DNA of 64,000 nucleotides from Paenibacillus sonchi (GCF_016772475.1 NZ_CP068595.1:6572001-6636000); one strand, 5' to 3'. Numbered from the stretch's first letter, positions 53,758 through 63,286 are shown. The notes: generated by a model from the sequence alone, not told the origin. Numbers and translations: made by a program.

Positions 53758-54721
53758 CTTCCGTTAGCTTCAAGAATAGCTGTTCCAGTGTGGGATTGAT
53801 TTTATGCACGGCTCTTACTTCCACCTCAGCTGTAACCAGAACGGCTACAATTTCTGGGATCAAATCCTCCTCCATCACCGTAACCAGTGAATTCGCCCCC
53901 ATTCCGGCAATAATGGAATCGTCCAGCGTCACCTCATCCAGCTCCATCAGTGAAATATCCGGGCGGCTGCCGAGGATCTTCTTTGCCCTGCTTAGCGGTT
54001 CCAGCTCCCAGAGTACATAAGGAGAATTACGGGCGACCAGATCCTCAACCCCGCCTACAGCCAGCACCCGTCCTTTGCTGATGATTGCCACCCGGTCACA
54101 CAGCAGCTGAATTTCGCTCAGCAGATGGCTGGAGACAAATACGGCAAGCCCTTCAGCGGCAAGCTGGCGGATGAATTCCCGCAGTTCCTTGATTCCTTTG
54201 GGGTCAAGTCCGTTCGTCGGTTCATCCAGAATCAGCAGCCGGGGCCGTCCGAGAAGAGCTTGGGCAATCCCCAGACGCTGGCGCATACCGAGCGAATACG
54301 TGCTCACCTTATCGTGAATCCGCTGATCCAGCCGGACAATATCCACGACCTCATTAATGCGGGCCTTGTCCACTCCCGGCTGCATCCGGGCAAAATGCTG
54401 CAGGTTCTCCCACCCGGTCAGGTAGGTGTATACCTCCGGGTTCTCCACAATGGAGCCGACATATTGCAGCGCTTTTTCGGGCTGCCGGTTCACATTATAG
54501 CCGCATACGGTAATTTCCCCCTCGCTGGGACGGATCAGATCCACAAGCATGCGGATCGTGGTCGTTTTACCGGCTCCATTCGGGCCGAGAAACCCAAAAA
54601 CTTCGCCCTCCCGCACATCAAAGGTTACATCGTCAATAATCCATTTGCGGCCTATCTTTTTGCGGACACCCTCTACTGACAGCACTACGGTTCCGGAGCC
54701 GCCGCTTTGATCTTTTGTCAT
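53741..54721 (-). CDS. ABC exporter ATP-binding protein
   Basis: An ATPase of about 326 residues with Walker A GPNGAGKTT, signature YSLGMRQRLGIA, Walker B LLILDEPTNGLD and H loop VSSHLL, followed by a C-terminal DUF4162-like tail. The ATG at 54721 is chosen over a GTG at 54730 that overlaps the G-rich ribosome-binding site. It partners the ABC-2 permease directly downstream. Confidence 0.93.
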   Translation of the reverse strand: MTKDQSGGSGTVVLSVEGVRKKIGRKWIIDDVTFDVREGEVFGFLGPNGAGKTTTIRMLVDLIRPSEGEITVCGYNVNRQPEKALQYVGSIVENPEVYTYLTGWENLQHFARMQPGVDKARINEVVDIVRLDQRIHDKVSTYSLGMRQRLGIAQALLGRPRLLILDEPTNGLDPKGIKELREFIRQLAAEGLAVFVSSHLLSEIQLLCDRVAIISKGRVLAVGGVEDLVARNSPYVLWELEPLSRAKKILGSRPDISLMELDEVTLDDSIIAGMGANSLVTVMEEDLIPEIVAVLVTAEVEVRAVHKINPTLEQLFLKLTEGETID

Positions 54722-54776
54722 CTTTCTCACAGCCCCCTGTTCTCCATTTCTGTGTCCTGTTCACTGTTCATGCGGC

Positions 54777-55700
54777 TTACTGCACTGCCTGTACGATCCG
54801 CTCACTCATCCGCTGGTATCCATCGCCATTCGGATGAAAATGGTCGCTCGATAGATACTTGTCCAGATGGCGGTTGAACAAATCAAAGGTTGGGACAAGC
54901 GTCATATTGCTGTGCTTATTAATAATATCCATCGCCGCATTATTCCAGGCAGTTACCGCCTGATTGCCCGGTACAAGCAGCTCAGGAATATCTCCGAAGG
55001 GGTTATAGAGTCCCATATAAAAAATCTGTGCCTCAGGATTAATCTCCGCAATGCGCTCCAGTATCGTATTCAGCCGTTTAGCCGCTTCCGGAAGAGCGGC
55101 AAGCAGCGATTCGGGGGTTAGGTCCTCCGCACCCTCAGCGCCTCCAGTCATCATCTCCCCGCCGGGACCTGATCCCGTTCCTGCACTGGCACCTGCGCTT
55201 CCACTGCCTGTGCTTTCCGTTTCCGGTGTCGCTATTTGCTGGCCTTTACTGCTGCTCCCCAAAAGATCGGAGCCCCTGAACAGATCATTCCCGCCGATGG
55301 AGACCAGGATTACGTTGGACTGGCGCAGCGCATATTTCACGCCTTCCTGCTGGAGCCTGCTCTGCAGTCCTGCTGTGGTCATGCCGTTGATCCCCAGATT
55401 GCCGACCAGATTCGCCTTGTTTCCTTTTGCTGTCAGGCCGTCTATTGTGCGTTTTACGAAGCCGCTTCCCTCGTTATCGCCCGTTCCTTTAGCCAGAGAG
55501 TCCCCTAATGCCACTATTTTGATCACTCCGTCAGCGGCAGCGGCTGGAACTGCTGTTTCCTGCGGTAAAGTGGTCAGCAAGGCTTCCCCTCTGGGATACA
55601 AGATATCCTTTACTGCATAAACAAACCCGCCCAGCAAAAGAATTGTAGCCGCGATGGAAATCAGGCTGACTGCCCGCCAGGTCCATTTGGAATCGTTCAA
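54777..55700 (-). CDS. Membrane-anchored SGNH/GDSL hydrolase
   Basis: A 307-residue protein with one N-terminal membrane anchor (about 10-32) and an extracellular SGNH esterase fold. Block I is IVALGDSLAKGTGD (catalytic Ser), block III is VSIGGNDLF, and block V is SDHFHPNGDGYQ (catalytic Asp/His). A Gly/Ser/Ala-rich insertion (ESTGSGSAGASAGTGSG region) separates blocks III and IV. The related B. subtilis YpmR type acts at the cell surface. It is 55 bp upstream of the ABC exporter genes and probably co-transcribed. Confidence 0.9.
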   Translation of the reverse strand: MNDSKWTWRAVSLISIAATILLLGGFVYAVKDILYPRGEALLTTLPQETAVPAAAADGVIKIVALGDSLAKGTGDNEGSGFVKRTIDGLTAKGNKANLVGNLGINGMTTAGLQSRLQQEGVKYALRQSNVILVSIGGNDLFRGSDLLGSSSKGQQIATPETESTGSGSAGASAGTGSGPGGEMMTGGAEGAEDLTPESLLAALPEAAKRLNTILERIAEINPEAQIFYMGLYNPFGDIPELLVPGNQAVTAWNNAAMDIINKHSNMTLVPTFDLFNRHLDKYLSSDHFHPNGDGYQRMSERIVQAVQ

Positions 55701-55815
55701 AAGCTATCCCCCCGTATATGCCGTTCTATTCTGCATTGTTCCACAATTTACAAACTTCTTAACTATGTAGATAAACATAATTCTTCTATGTGCAATTTGC
55801 AAATACTCTCATAGC

Positions 55816-55850
55816 AAAAAAACCGCCCCCGGCTGTGCCGGAGGACGGTT
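55816..55850 (-). terminator. Rho-independent terminator of the CAP-domain gene
   Basis: AACCGTCCTCCGGC-ACA-GCCGGGGGCGGTT followed by T7 on the minus strand, about 45 bp beyond the stop at 55894. Confidence 0.92.
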
Positions 55851-55893
55851 ATATATGCTGAAGCAGCCAGGGTCTGCCTGCAGCTTACTATTT

Positions 55894-56694
55894 TTACTTG
55901 CCGATGAATTCCTGAACCCAGTAATTGTTATCAAAACCGACGCCGATATAATTGAAATTGGCACTTAAAATGTTGGCGCGGTGTCCTGCACTGTTCATCC
56001 AGGCGGTCATAACTTCCTGAGGCGTCCGCTGCCCCATGGCGATGTTCTCGCCGGCGTACTGGTAAGTAACTCCAAATGCAGACATCATGTCAAACGGTGA
56101 TCCGTACGTAGGAGAGGTATGGGAGAAATAATTATTTGTGCGCATGTCTGTGGCTTTGGCTGCGGCAACTTTGTTCAGACTGGCCAAAGCGGAGACTGGC
56201 GAAAGTCCGGCTGCGGCGCGTTCCTTGTTGACCAGCGTTACAATCTGCCGGGTAAAGGCAGCGGTTCCTGTAGTATCCGCTACTGCCGGAGCTGCAGGAG
56301 TTGCAGCAGGTTTAGCTGTTGCTGCTGGCGCTGCAGGTTGAGCTGTTGGCGCCGGTGTAGCCACTGGCTTGGCTGTTGGCGCTGGTGTAGCCACTGGCTT
56401 GGCTGTTGGCGCTGGTGTTGCCGCCGGTTTGGCTGGAGCTGTTGGCACGGCAGGTGCCGGTTTGGTAGTGACAACTGGCTGAGGCTTGGTAATGGTTACC
56501 GTGGAACCGTCAAACGAAAATCCATTATCGCTATATTGTTGCAGATATTCCATGAATTTTGCGAAGCTGTCAGTCTTCAGGGTCACGGTCTGAATTTCGG
56601 ATGCTGCATTTGCCTGTAATGGTAGAGAAATGCTAAGCGCCATAACAGCTGCTACACTTCCCCCTAACATCGCTCTTAAAGTCTTGCTCTTCAT
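55894..56694 (-). CDS. Secreted CAP-domain (SCP/YkwD-like) protein
   Basis: A 266-residue exported protein. The signal peptide (about 1-31) ends near ANA-AS. A ~45-residue N-terminal module of unknown type is followed by a Pro/Ala/Thr-rich spacer of about 65 residues built from PTAKPVATPA repeats. The C-terminal CAP domain (about 145-266) carries LVNKERAAAGLSPV, NYFSHTSP, YAGENIAMG and WMNSAGHRANIL. The spacer repeats are also visible as 30-bp DNA repeats (about 56340-56430). Functions of bacterial CAP proteins are poorly known; spore or cell-wall association is common in this group. Confidence 0.9.
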   Translation of the reverse strand: MKSKTLRAMLGGSVAAVMALSISLPLQANAASEIQTVTLKTDSFAKFMEYLQQYSDNGFSFDGSTVTITKPQPVVTTKPAPAVPTAPAKPAATPAPTAKPVATPAPTAKPVATPAPTAQPAAPAATAKPAATPAAPAVADTTGTAAFTRQIVTLVNKERAAAGLSPVSALASLNKVAAAKATDMRTNNYFSHTSPTYGSPFDMMSAFGVTYQYAGENIAMGQRTPQEVMTAWMNSAGHRANILSANFNYIGVGFDNNYWVQEFIGK

Positions 56695-56751
56695 TCTGCC
56701 ATCTCCTTATTCGTGTTGTATTGTGGGCTGCCAAGAGCTGCTGAATCAAAT

Positions 56752-56767
56752 ATTACAAAGTTGTAAT
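56752..56767. promoter_or_regulatory. Palindromic operator candidate upstream of the CAP gene
   Basis: ATTACAA-AG-TTGTAAT is a perfect 16-bp inverted repeat about 60 bp upstream of the CAP start, with a further TTGTAA half-site at about 56783. Confidence 0.5.
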
Positions 56768-56857
56768 TTGTTCCTCAGTCATTGTAACACAAATCTATCA
56801 GCAGTGCCCTTCTAAATTCTGGAGATTAATAGAACAACAAAACCGTATAGAGCTTTT

Positions 56858-58819
56858 TTAATGAAAGGACTGCCAGAATTCACCTTCGGTTGAGATCAGG
56901 CCCATAATCTCCGCATATGGAATACGGAAGGTCGGAAACCCGGCGGCATACGGCGCGATTTCATACGGGGCAAAATACAGGTAAAGCGCCTCTTCATCCA
57001 CATAAAACGGCTGATCAGCGGAAATGCCTTTATAAGTATCCGGAAATACATAATCATACTGCGGATCGTTCGCAATCTGCTTGCCGACGATATCACTCAG
57101 CTTCTGCACATATTTGCTGCCTGGCTTGAACAAGTCACCGAGCCGGTAAAACCTGCCGTTCTTCAGATTGATGTGCGTATAGATCCGCGTAGGCATGCCA
57201 TGGGCCGCTCCAAACGGATAACGGTATCCGCTTAGCTCCAACACCAGCAAAACCTTCCGGAAGAAGGATACGGCGAAATCGCCTGTATAACTGAAGTCTT
57301 GCGCTCCCCCTCCCGTTCCCGCACCTTCGGCCAGAGAAAGACTCCGCAGCTTATCATTCACTTCTCTGGACACATCCGTAATGGCGATGCCTTCCACCAC
57401 CGGATAGTACACCAGATAGTCTCTGTTCGGCTTGTATTTCTTCTCCAGCACGGAATAGGGCGGCCGGAGCGGTATCACACCGTTTTGCCTCCATACCTGT
57501 TTGCCTTTCCGGTCATAATAAGACGTCCGCAGGTCTACATCTGCCCGGATCAGACTGCCGCTGAAGGAGAGTGTCCCGGAGCCGGGGATGACCGGAGGCT
57601 GGGCAGCCTTTTTGCCGCTTTTATCGATAAAATAAGTATTCTGGGTATCGTATACGGACGCCAGGCCGTTCTGATAATTGTTCACGCCGAGCAGAGGATG
57701 GCTGCTGAGGATTCTCCCTGTCACTGCGTCTGCAATAGCGTACCGCGATCCCCGGTAAGGCTGGGAGGCAACCAGCGGGGTTCCAAGTGCGACCCGGTCT
57801 TCGCCAAGCTGCAGCACTTCATAATAGGTGGCCGGGATGATCTGTTTGCCCTGCGTGTCAATAAGACCGTAGGCATTGCCATAGTCTGATGCTGTATTGA
57901 CCACCGCTCTTCCTCCGGAGAAAGGCAGCGCTGCCGTAAACTGCGGTTGTACCGCTATTGTGCCGTCTGTACGAAGATAGCCGTATTTGCCGTTCTCCTC
58001 CGCCTGAAAGGCGAGCAGCCCGTCACCCGGGTAGCCGACAAAAGGATAATGGTACGTATGCAATACAGCCCCCTGCGGGTCGATCAGGGCATACTCGCCG
58101 TCTTTGATCTTAACCAGGGCAGACCCGGCGGCGAAATCACCGGCATCCTCATAAACGGCTGGCAGCACCTCTTTCCCCTGCGCATCCCAATAGCCGTAAA
58201 GGGATTTGCCGGTGTTGCCCTGTTTGGAGAATAGTGCCCGCCCTTCATGCAGCGAATTCAAATAATCCGCCCGCGCCGGAGTGACCTCTATGCCCTTCTC
58301 ATCAATCAGGGTATAGCCTTTTGCATCCGAGACCACAGCCCTGCCTTCAGAAAACGGGGCAATAAAGGAATACACCGGTTTCACTTTTTCCCTGCCGGTG
58401 CTGTCAATCAGTCCGCTTTTGTCCTTACGCTGCACAACAGCCAGCCCTTTCGCCTGAAATTCCTCGGCATAATCGTACCGTGGCTCAATGGCTGTCTTGC
58501 CCTCATTGTTGATATAACCCCAGAGTGTGCCCTCTTTCAGCTTAAAAGGCGCCGGGTGCAGCAGTTCAGCCCTCAGCGCACTCTCCTCCACCTCCGGGAG
58601 AACAAACAGCGGTTCGAGCGGTTTCCGGGAATAATCCACCCGGTATAAGCCCGCCACAGCAGGGATCGTTACGAACATCTCTTCATCCGCCCGGATAAAA
58701 TCCTCTTCCTGCTGGGGAATGCACTCGTTCCAGCCGATTCCGTCCCAACGCCACACCTCTGTCTGCACGAGGCCGTTATCCCAGCCTTTGATCAGCTCAT
58801 TTAATATGATCCTCAGCAT
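56858..58819 (-). CDS. WG-repeat protein with C-terminal DUF3298-type domain
   Basis: A 653-residue protein made of WG beta-hairpin repeats between about 95 and 440 (LWGYINNEGKTAIEPRYDYAEEF, GLIDSTGREKVKPVYSFIAPF, YGYLRTDGTIAVQPQFTAAL, YGLIDTQGKQIIPATYYEV). A C-terminal RsiV/DUF3298-like domain follows (about 470-650, ending LYLYFAPYEIAPYAAGFPTFRIPYAEIMGL). No signal peptide is visible. The ATG at 58819 has GGGGAG 7 nt upstream. The function is unknown. The same C-terminal domain occurs in lysozyme-binding anti-sigma factors, so ligand or wall-fragment sensing is conceivable. Confidence 0.87.
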   Translation of the reverse strand: MLRIILNELIKGWDNGLVQTEVWRWDGIGWNECIPQQEEDFIRADEEMFVTIPAVAGLYRVDYSRKPLEPLFVLPEVEESALRAELLHPAPFKLKEGTLWGYINNEGKTAIEPRYDYAEEFQAKGLAVVQRKDKSGLIDSTGREKVKPVYSFIAPFSEGRAVVSDAKGYTLIDEKGIEVTPARADYLNSLHEGRALFSKQGNTGKSLYGYWDAQGKEVLPAVYEDAGDFAAGSALVKIKDGEYALIDPQGAVLHTYHYPFVGYPGDGLLAFQAEENGKYGYLRTDGTIAVQPQFTAALPFSGGRAVVNTASDYGNAYGLIDTQGKQIIPATYYEVLQLGEDRVALGTPLVASQPYRGSRYAIADAVTGRILSSHPLLGVNNYQNGLASVYDTQNTYFIDKSGKKAAQPPVIPGSGTLSFSGSLIRADVDLRTSYYDRKGKQVWRQNGVIPLRPPYSVLEKKYKPNRDYLVYYPVVEGIAITDVSREVNDKLRSLSLAEGAGTGGGAQDFSYTGDFAVSFFRKVLLVLELSGYRYPFGAAHGMPTRIYTHINLKNGRFYRLGDLFKPGSKYVQKLSDIVGKQIANDPQYDYVFPDTYKGISADQPFYVDEEALYLYFAPYEIAPYAAGFPTFRIPYAEIMGLISTEGEFWQSFH

Positions 58820-59059
58820 TCATTCGCTCCCCTTTGCCATAGCCTTATGCCTACAGGATATGGGCAAGGGCGGATTTATGTGCGTGGCCAGGCACGTTCT
58901 ATTCACCGGACCGATGGGGCGTTCAGTGCTCCAGCCAATATTTGGGTGCCGACCTTCCAGCTACTATTCCTACCGCATATACTCATTCTCCAATCACTAA
59001 TTTTCAAGTATCTTGTCTTAACAAATTCTAACCTCAATCATGGAGGAAATTATGTACAA
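58820..59059. other. Gene-free stretch upstream of the WG-repeat gene
   Basis: No supported coding frame is seen. It presumably holds the promoter of the WG-repeat gene; no clear motif is recognised. Confidence 0.4.
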
Positions 59060-59095
59060 CTAAAAAGCGTTTGCGGATACTACGCAAACGCTCTT
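59060..59095 (-). terminator. Rho-independent terminator of the mgl operon
   Basis: A perfect stem GCGTTTGCG (59067-59075) and its complement (59083-59091), followed by TTTTTAG on the minus strand. A family B repeat lies between it and the mglC stop. Confidence 0.8.
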
Positions 59096-59135
59096 TATAC
59101 TGCCCTCCCTCGCGAAGCGGGGAGGGAGCTACCTT

Positions 59136-59294
59136 AGGTGATGCAAGTGGCGGAGGGGAGGTTTGGAGCTGTAGGAGCGATAGCGTTTGCCTTTGTCAGC
59201 GGATTTCAACCGAGAATAGCGGTTCAATCAAGAAATCTGCTGACAACAGCGGCCGGAAGCCCAAACACTACCCGCAGCCACGCCCTTATCACCT
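59136..59294. repeat. Interspersed nested-hairpin element, family B, short copy 4
   Basis: A 159-bp element bounded by AGGTGAT/ATCACCT. The outer stem is GGGGAGGTTTGG with CCAAACACTACCC. The inner stem is TTGTCAGCGGATTT with AAATCTGCTGACAA, in which CAGC/GCTG replaces the CTCC/GGAG of copy 3. Confidence 0.82.
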
Positions 59295-59346
59295 CAAGCA
59301 CTTTTCCCTCAACACTCTCCCTCGACTCTTTCCCTCATCACTTCGC

Positions 59347-60354
59347 TTACTTCTTCGACGAATATTTCCGCATATCAAACGATACCGCAGCAATGATGAT
59401 CAGACCCTTGATAATCAATTGGTAATACGGGCTGATGCCAATAAAGGTCAGGCCGTAGTTGATCAGGGTGAAAATAATAACACCGACGAGAACACCTGGT
59501 ACCGTACCGATACCGCCTGTAGTGGATACGCCCCCGACTACGCAGGCTGCGATGGCGTCCAGCTCGTACATGTTGCCATAGTTGTTCGTAGCGCCGCCTG
59601 TTCTGGCCGCCTCAAGCACACCAGCCAGACCATAAAGGGCGCCGGCGATAGCATAGATGTAGATCAGGTTCTTGGATACATTGATCCCGGACACCTTGGC
59701 AGCCTGCATATTGCCGCCGATGGCGTACATGTTTTTGCCCAGCTTGGTTTTGTTGAACAGCACCCAGACAATGGCGGCGACTACTAGGGCGATGATGACG
59801 ATGTACGGGATAGAATATTGGCCACTGCCAATAAAACCGGAGCCGATTTTGGTGAAGTCAGGACGCAGGCCGCCAATCGGCTGCGATTGGTTCGGGTCCA
59901 TATCAAAGTACAGGGAGTTCAGACCGTATACGATCAGCATCGTGCCCAGTGTGGCGATAAATGGCGGAACATTAAGCTTGGAAACAATGATACCATTGAT
60001 CAGACCGCAGAGAAGACCGGCAACGATGGCGATAAGAATGGGCAGCCATACCTGCACCTGCGGCATATCCGGGAAGAATCGGCGGGAATAATCCGGGATT
60101 TGCAGCATGGAAGCCGAGATCACCGCTGTGAAGCCTACGACACGCCCCGCTGACAAGTCCGTACCGGCCGTGATCAGAATAAAAGCCACACCAAGGGCGA
60201 TGATGACGCGGGTTGACGACTGAATCAGCACGTCGCGCAGGGTGTTGATGGACATAAAGCTTGGCTCATAAATGATAATTCCTAGAATTAGCAGGACCAA
60301 TACGATATAAATCGCATTCTGAGTGACAAAGGATTGAGCTTTTTTTACGTTCAT
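59347..60354 (-). CDS. mglC: Galactose/methyl-galactoside ABC transporter permease
   Basis: A 335-residue permease of the RbsC/MglC (CUT2) family with about ten helices. Family segments are LSAGRVVGFTAVISASML, VPPFIATLGTMLIVYGL and the C-terminal GGVSTTGGIGTVPGVLVGVIIFTLINYGL. It starts 14 bp after the mglA stop and is the last gene of the operon. Confidence 0.92.
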   Translation of the reverse strand: MNVKKAQSFVTQNAIYIVLVLLILGIIIYEPSFMSINTLRDVLIQSSTRVIIALGVAFILITAGTDLSAGRVVGFTAVISASMLQIPDYSRRFFPDMPQVQVWLPILIAIVAGLLCGLINGIIVSKLNVPPFIATLGTMLIVYGLNSLYFDMDPNQSQPIGGLRPDFTKIGSGFIGSGQYSIPYIVIIALVVAAIVWVLFNKTKLGKNMYAIGGNMQAAKVSGINVSKNLIYIYAIAGALYGLAGVLEAARTGGATNNYGNMYELDAIAACVVGGVSTTGGIGTVPGVLVGVIIFTLINYGLTFIGISPYYQLIIKGLIIIAAVSFDMRKYSSKK

Positions 60355-60368
60355 TAGTAGTTTCCCCC

Positions 60369-61880
60369 TTAATGCTGTGCAGCGAGACGCATAACTTCGG
60401 TTTCCGTAGCCTGGTCGCCTTCTAATATTCCAGTAAGCCTGCCTTCCGACATGACCATCACGCGGTCGGACATTCCAAGCAGCTCCGGCATTTCAGAAGA
60501 GATCATGATAATGCTTTTGCCCTGCTTCGCCAGGTCGGCGATGATCGAATAAATCTCGAATTTGGCGCCGACATCTATTCCGCGGGTGGGTTCATCCAGC
60601 AGCAGAACCTCCGGCTCGGTGAGCAGCCATCTGGCCAGCAGCACCTTTTGCTGATTGCCCCCTGACAGATTCATAATCTGCGTTTTGGTGGTTGGTGTCT
60701 TGGTGCGCAGCTTTTCGATCATTTTATCGACTTCTGCCTTCTTCTTCTTGCCGTCAAGCAGGAAGTACGGAGTTTTGTAATGATCCAGATTGGCAATCGC
60801 CCCGTTCTCATGAACCGACAACACCGGGAAAATACCGGTTACACGGCGCTCTTCGGTGAGCAGGGCCAGCCCGTGCCTTTTGGCATCCTGCGGCGATTGA
60901 ATGCTGACCTTTTTGCCCCCGATGGAGATGCTTCCGGATTTAATGGACCGCAGACCGAACAGGGCTTCGATAACCTCTGTCCGCTGTGCGCCGACCAGAC
61001 CGCCAACACCGAGAATTTCACCGCGTCTGAGCTCAAAGGACACATCCTTGAACGAGCGGGGTTCAGTCGATGTAAGCCCTTCCACTTTAAGAAAAACTTC
61101 ACCTGGAACGTTCTGGCGTTCCGGGAACCGGTTGGTGAGGTCACGGCCGACCATTCTGGAGATAATCAGATCTGTGGTCAGCTCCGCCGAAGGCCAGGTG
61201 CCGATTTTTTTACCGTCACGCATGATCGTCACTTCGTCAGAGATTTCAAGAATTTCTTCCATTTTGTGCGATATATAAATAATGGCTACGCCTCTTTTTT
61301 GCAGATCCCGGATAATCCGGAACAAATGCTCAACCTCCACGCTGGTCAGCGATGAAGTCGGTTCATCCATGACAATAACCCGTGAATGAAAAGAGACAGC
61401 TTTGGCGATTTCGATCGATTGGATTTTGGATACAGACAGCTTGCCTACCAGGGTTTCGGGATGAAGATCAATGTCCAGATCCTTGAAAAGGTTTTCAGTG
61501 TCAGTAAACATTTTCTTGTGGTCAATGAACTGAAGCGGTCCGAAGCCTTTTGTCGGAAAACGCCCCAGCCAGATATTCTCCATCACATTGCGGAACGGAA
61601 CGGGATGCAGCTCCTGGTGTATCATGGAGATTCCGTGGCCCAAAGCATCATTGGAATTCGTAATACTAGCCTTTTCACCTTCCAGATAAATCTCACCGGC
61701 ATCCGGTGAATAGATTCCAAACAGACATTTCATCAGTGTGGACTTGCCTGCACCGTTTTCGCCCATAAGTGCATGGACTGAACCCGGCCTAACCTTGAGG
61801 CTTACGCCGTCCAGCGCCTTCACGCCGGGAAATTCTTTGGTGATATTGTTCATTTCCAGCAAAAATTCAGTTTTTGCCAT
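60369..61880 (-). CDS. mglA: Galactose/methyl-galactoside ABC transporter ATP-binding protein
   Basis: A 503-residue duplicated ATPase of the CUT2 type. The N-terminal cassette has Walker A GENGAGKST, signature LSVSKIQSIEIAK and Walker B VIVMDEPTSSL. The C-terminal cassette has the degenerate Walker A VGGLVGAQRTE normal for the family, signature NLSGGNQQKV and Walker B LLLDEPTRGID. The ATG at 61880 follows AGGGGG; the longer frame to 61925 is less likely. It lies between mglB and mglC. Confidence 0.92.
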   Translation of the reverse strand: MAKTEFLLEMNNITKEFPGVKALDGVSLKVRPGSVHALMGENGAGKSTLMKCLFGIYSPDAGEIYLEGEKASITNSNDALGHGISMIHQELHPVPFRNVMENIWLGRFPTKGFGPLQFIDHKKMFTDTENLFKDLDIDLHPETLVGKLSVSKIQSIEIAKAVSFHSRVIVMDEPTSSLTSVEVEHLFRIIRDLQKRGVAIIYISHKMEEILEISDEVTIMRDGKKIGTWPSAELTTDLIISRMVGRDLTNRFPERQNVPGEVFLKVEGLTSTEPRSFKDVSFELRRGEILGVGGLVGAQRTEVIEALFGLRSIKSGSISIGGKKVSIQSPQDAKRHGLALLTEERRVTGIFPVLSVHENGAIANLDHYKTPYFLLDGKKKKAEVDKMIEKLRTKTPTTKTQIMNLSGGNQQKVLLARWLLTEPEVLLLDEPTRGIDVGAKFEIYSIIADLAKQGKSIIMISSEMPELLGMSDRVMVMSEGRLTGILEGDQATETEVMRLAAQH

Positions 61881-61960
61881 TATTGTTTCGCCCCCTACGC
61901 TTTTTTCTTTTTCCATGAGAGGCACAGCGGTTCTATCCTGGTCCCTACCCGTAAGGAATT

Positions 61961-61987
61961 CCGGGAAACGGATGTTCCGCTCCCCGG
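61961..61987 (-). terminator. Intercistronic hairpin between mglB and mglA
   Basis: CCGGGGAGCGG pairs with CCGTTTCCCGG (with mismatches) around AACAT, without a T tract. It is in the 124-bp gap after the binding-protein gene, where such hairpins usually stabilise the upstream message. Confidence 0.55.
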
Positions 61988-62004
61988 TATGATTCAGTTA
62001 GAGC

Positions 62005-63084
62005 TTATTTAGCGTCAGCTACATTATCTTTGGTGATCTTTTTGTAGGAAATCCAGACATATTGGTTGTCAGTGATGTCAAAGCCCACATTTTCCTTGGT
62101 TGGAGCTTCGCCTTTGGCCAGCAGCGCAGCCAGTGTAATCGCCGCTTTACCTTGGTTGTTGGCATCGTTCAGCACCGTACCGAGCATGGTTCCATCCTGC
62201 AGCGCTTGAACCGCCGGAGCTGTGGCGTCCACCCCTACAACCGGCATGTACTTGTCGCCAGTAAAATATCCGGCAGCCTTCAGAGCTTCGATCGCACCGA
62301 GGGCCATGTCATCGTTGTTCGCAAGGACGGCTTCAATCTTGTCGCCATGGGAGCCGAGGAAGGCTGCCATTTTTTCCTGCCCTTTGACACGGTCCCACAA
62401 TGCTGTATCTTCAGCTAACTTTTCCACCTTGATGCCGGCATCTTCGATTGCCTGGATGGAGTATGTGGTGCGCAGCTCTGCATCCTGATGTCCCGGTTCA
62501 CCTTTCAGCATTACATATTGGAGCACGCCGTCTTTGTTTTTGTCCGCTTCAGGGTGGGCCTTCCAGTAATCCACAATCAGCTGGCCGGACATGGTGCCGG
62601 ACTCTTCTGCTTTAGCGCCGACATAGTATACTTTGTCCCATTTCTTCATATCTTCCGGAAGCGGTTCACGGTTCAGGAACACCACCGGAATGTCCGCGGT
62701 TTTGGCTTTATCGATAATTACGCCTGCTGCTGTGCGGTCAACCGGGTTGATCAGCATGCCGTCGTATTTTTTCGTGATGAAGAGGTCAACCTTGTCGTTC
62801 TGCGTAGGCTGAGAGTTTTGGCTGTCTACGATATCCACGGTAGCAATGCCTTTAGCCGCCGTGTCAATCGCGTTGCGGACACCGGTCATGAACGTGTCGT
62901 CAAATTTGTAGATGGCTACGCCGACCTTTGGAGTTTCACCCCCGGCAGCACCGGAGTTTGCACTGTTGGTGGCTTTGGCAGCATTGCCTTTATTTCCTGT
63001 ATCGGCATTATTGTTGCCGCCGCAGCCTGCCAGAGCCGCACCCAGCAAAGCACTGGCGAGTAAAACGGAAGTGATTTTTTTCAT
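62005..63084 (-). CDS. mglB: Galactose ABC transporter substrate-binding lipoprotein
   Basis: A 359-residue lipoprotein (lipobox LAGC, C21) with an Asn/Ala/Gly-rich linker and a type-I periplasmic-binding fold. MglB-typical parts are VAIYKFDDTFMTGVRNAID, the sugar-contact region INPVDRTAAG, VFLNREP and VLANNDDMALGAIEALKAAGY. It is the first gene of mglBAC. A cre-like site and the operon promoter are expected in the 270 bp upstream. Confidence 0.92.
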   Translation of the reverse strand: MKKITSVLLASALLGAALAGCGGNNNADTGNKGNAAKATNSANSGAAGGETPKVGVAIYKFDDTFMTGVRNAIDTAAKGIATVDIVDSQNSQPTQNDKVDLFITKKYDGMLINPVDRTAAGVIIDKAKTADIPVVFLNREPLPEDMKKWDKVYYVGAKAEESGTMSGQLIVDYWKAHPEADKNKDGVLQYVMLKGEPGHQDAELRTTYSIQAIEDAGIKVEKLAEDTALWDRVKGQEKMAAFLGSHGDKIEAVLANNDDMALGAIEALKAAGYFTGDKYMPVVGVDATAPAVQALQDGTMLGTVLNDANNQGKAAITLAALLAKGEAPTKENVGFDITDNQYVWISYKKITKDNVADAK

Positions 63085-63162
63085 AATTATTTGACCTCCT
63101 GATCATATTTCTTTTTAGTTGTATCCGTTTATGTACCGGGTACGTCTTTATTATGCCCGACG

Positions 63163-63176
63163 TGAAAACGATTGCG
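63163..63176. promoter_or_regulatory. Possible catabolite-responsive element upstream of mglB
   Basis: TGAAAACGATTGCG matches 12 of 14 cre positions and lies about 80 bp upstream of the mglB start. Confidence 0.4.
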
Positions 63177-63286
63177 AATATAAAATCCTCATCTGTTGTA
63201 TGAAAATTCTCATATGCTGAAAGCACCAAAAAAGCTTCCCGATTTTGGCATAACCGCAGCCTTTAGAAAAAATAATGTGCACGCAA

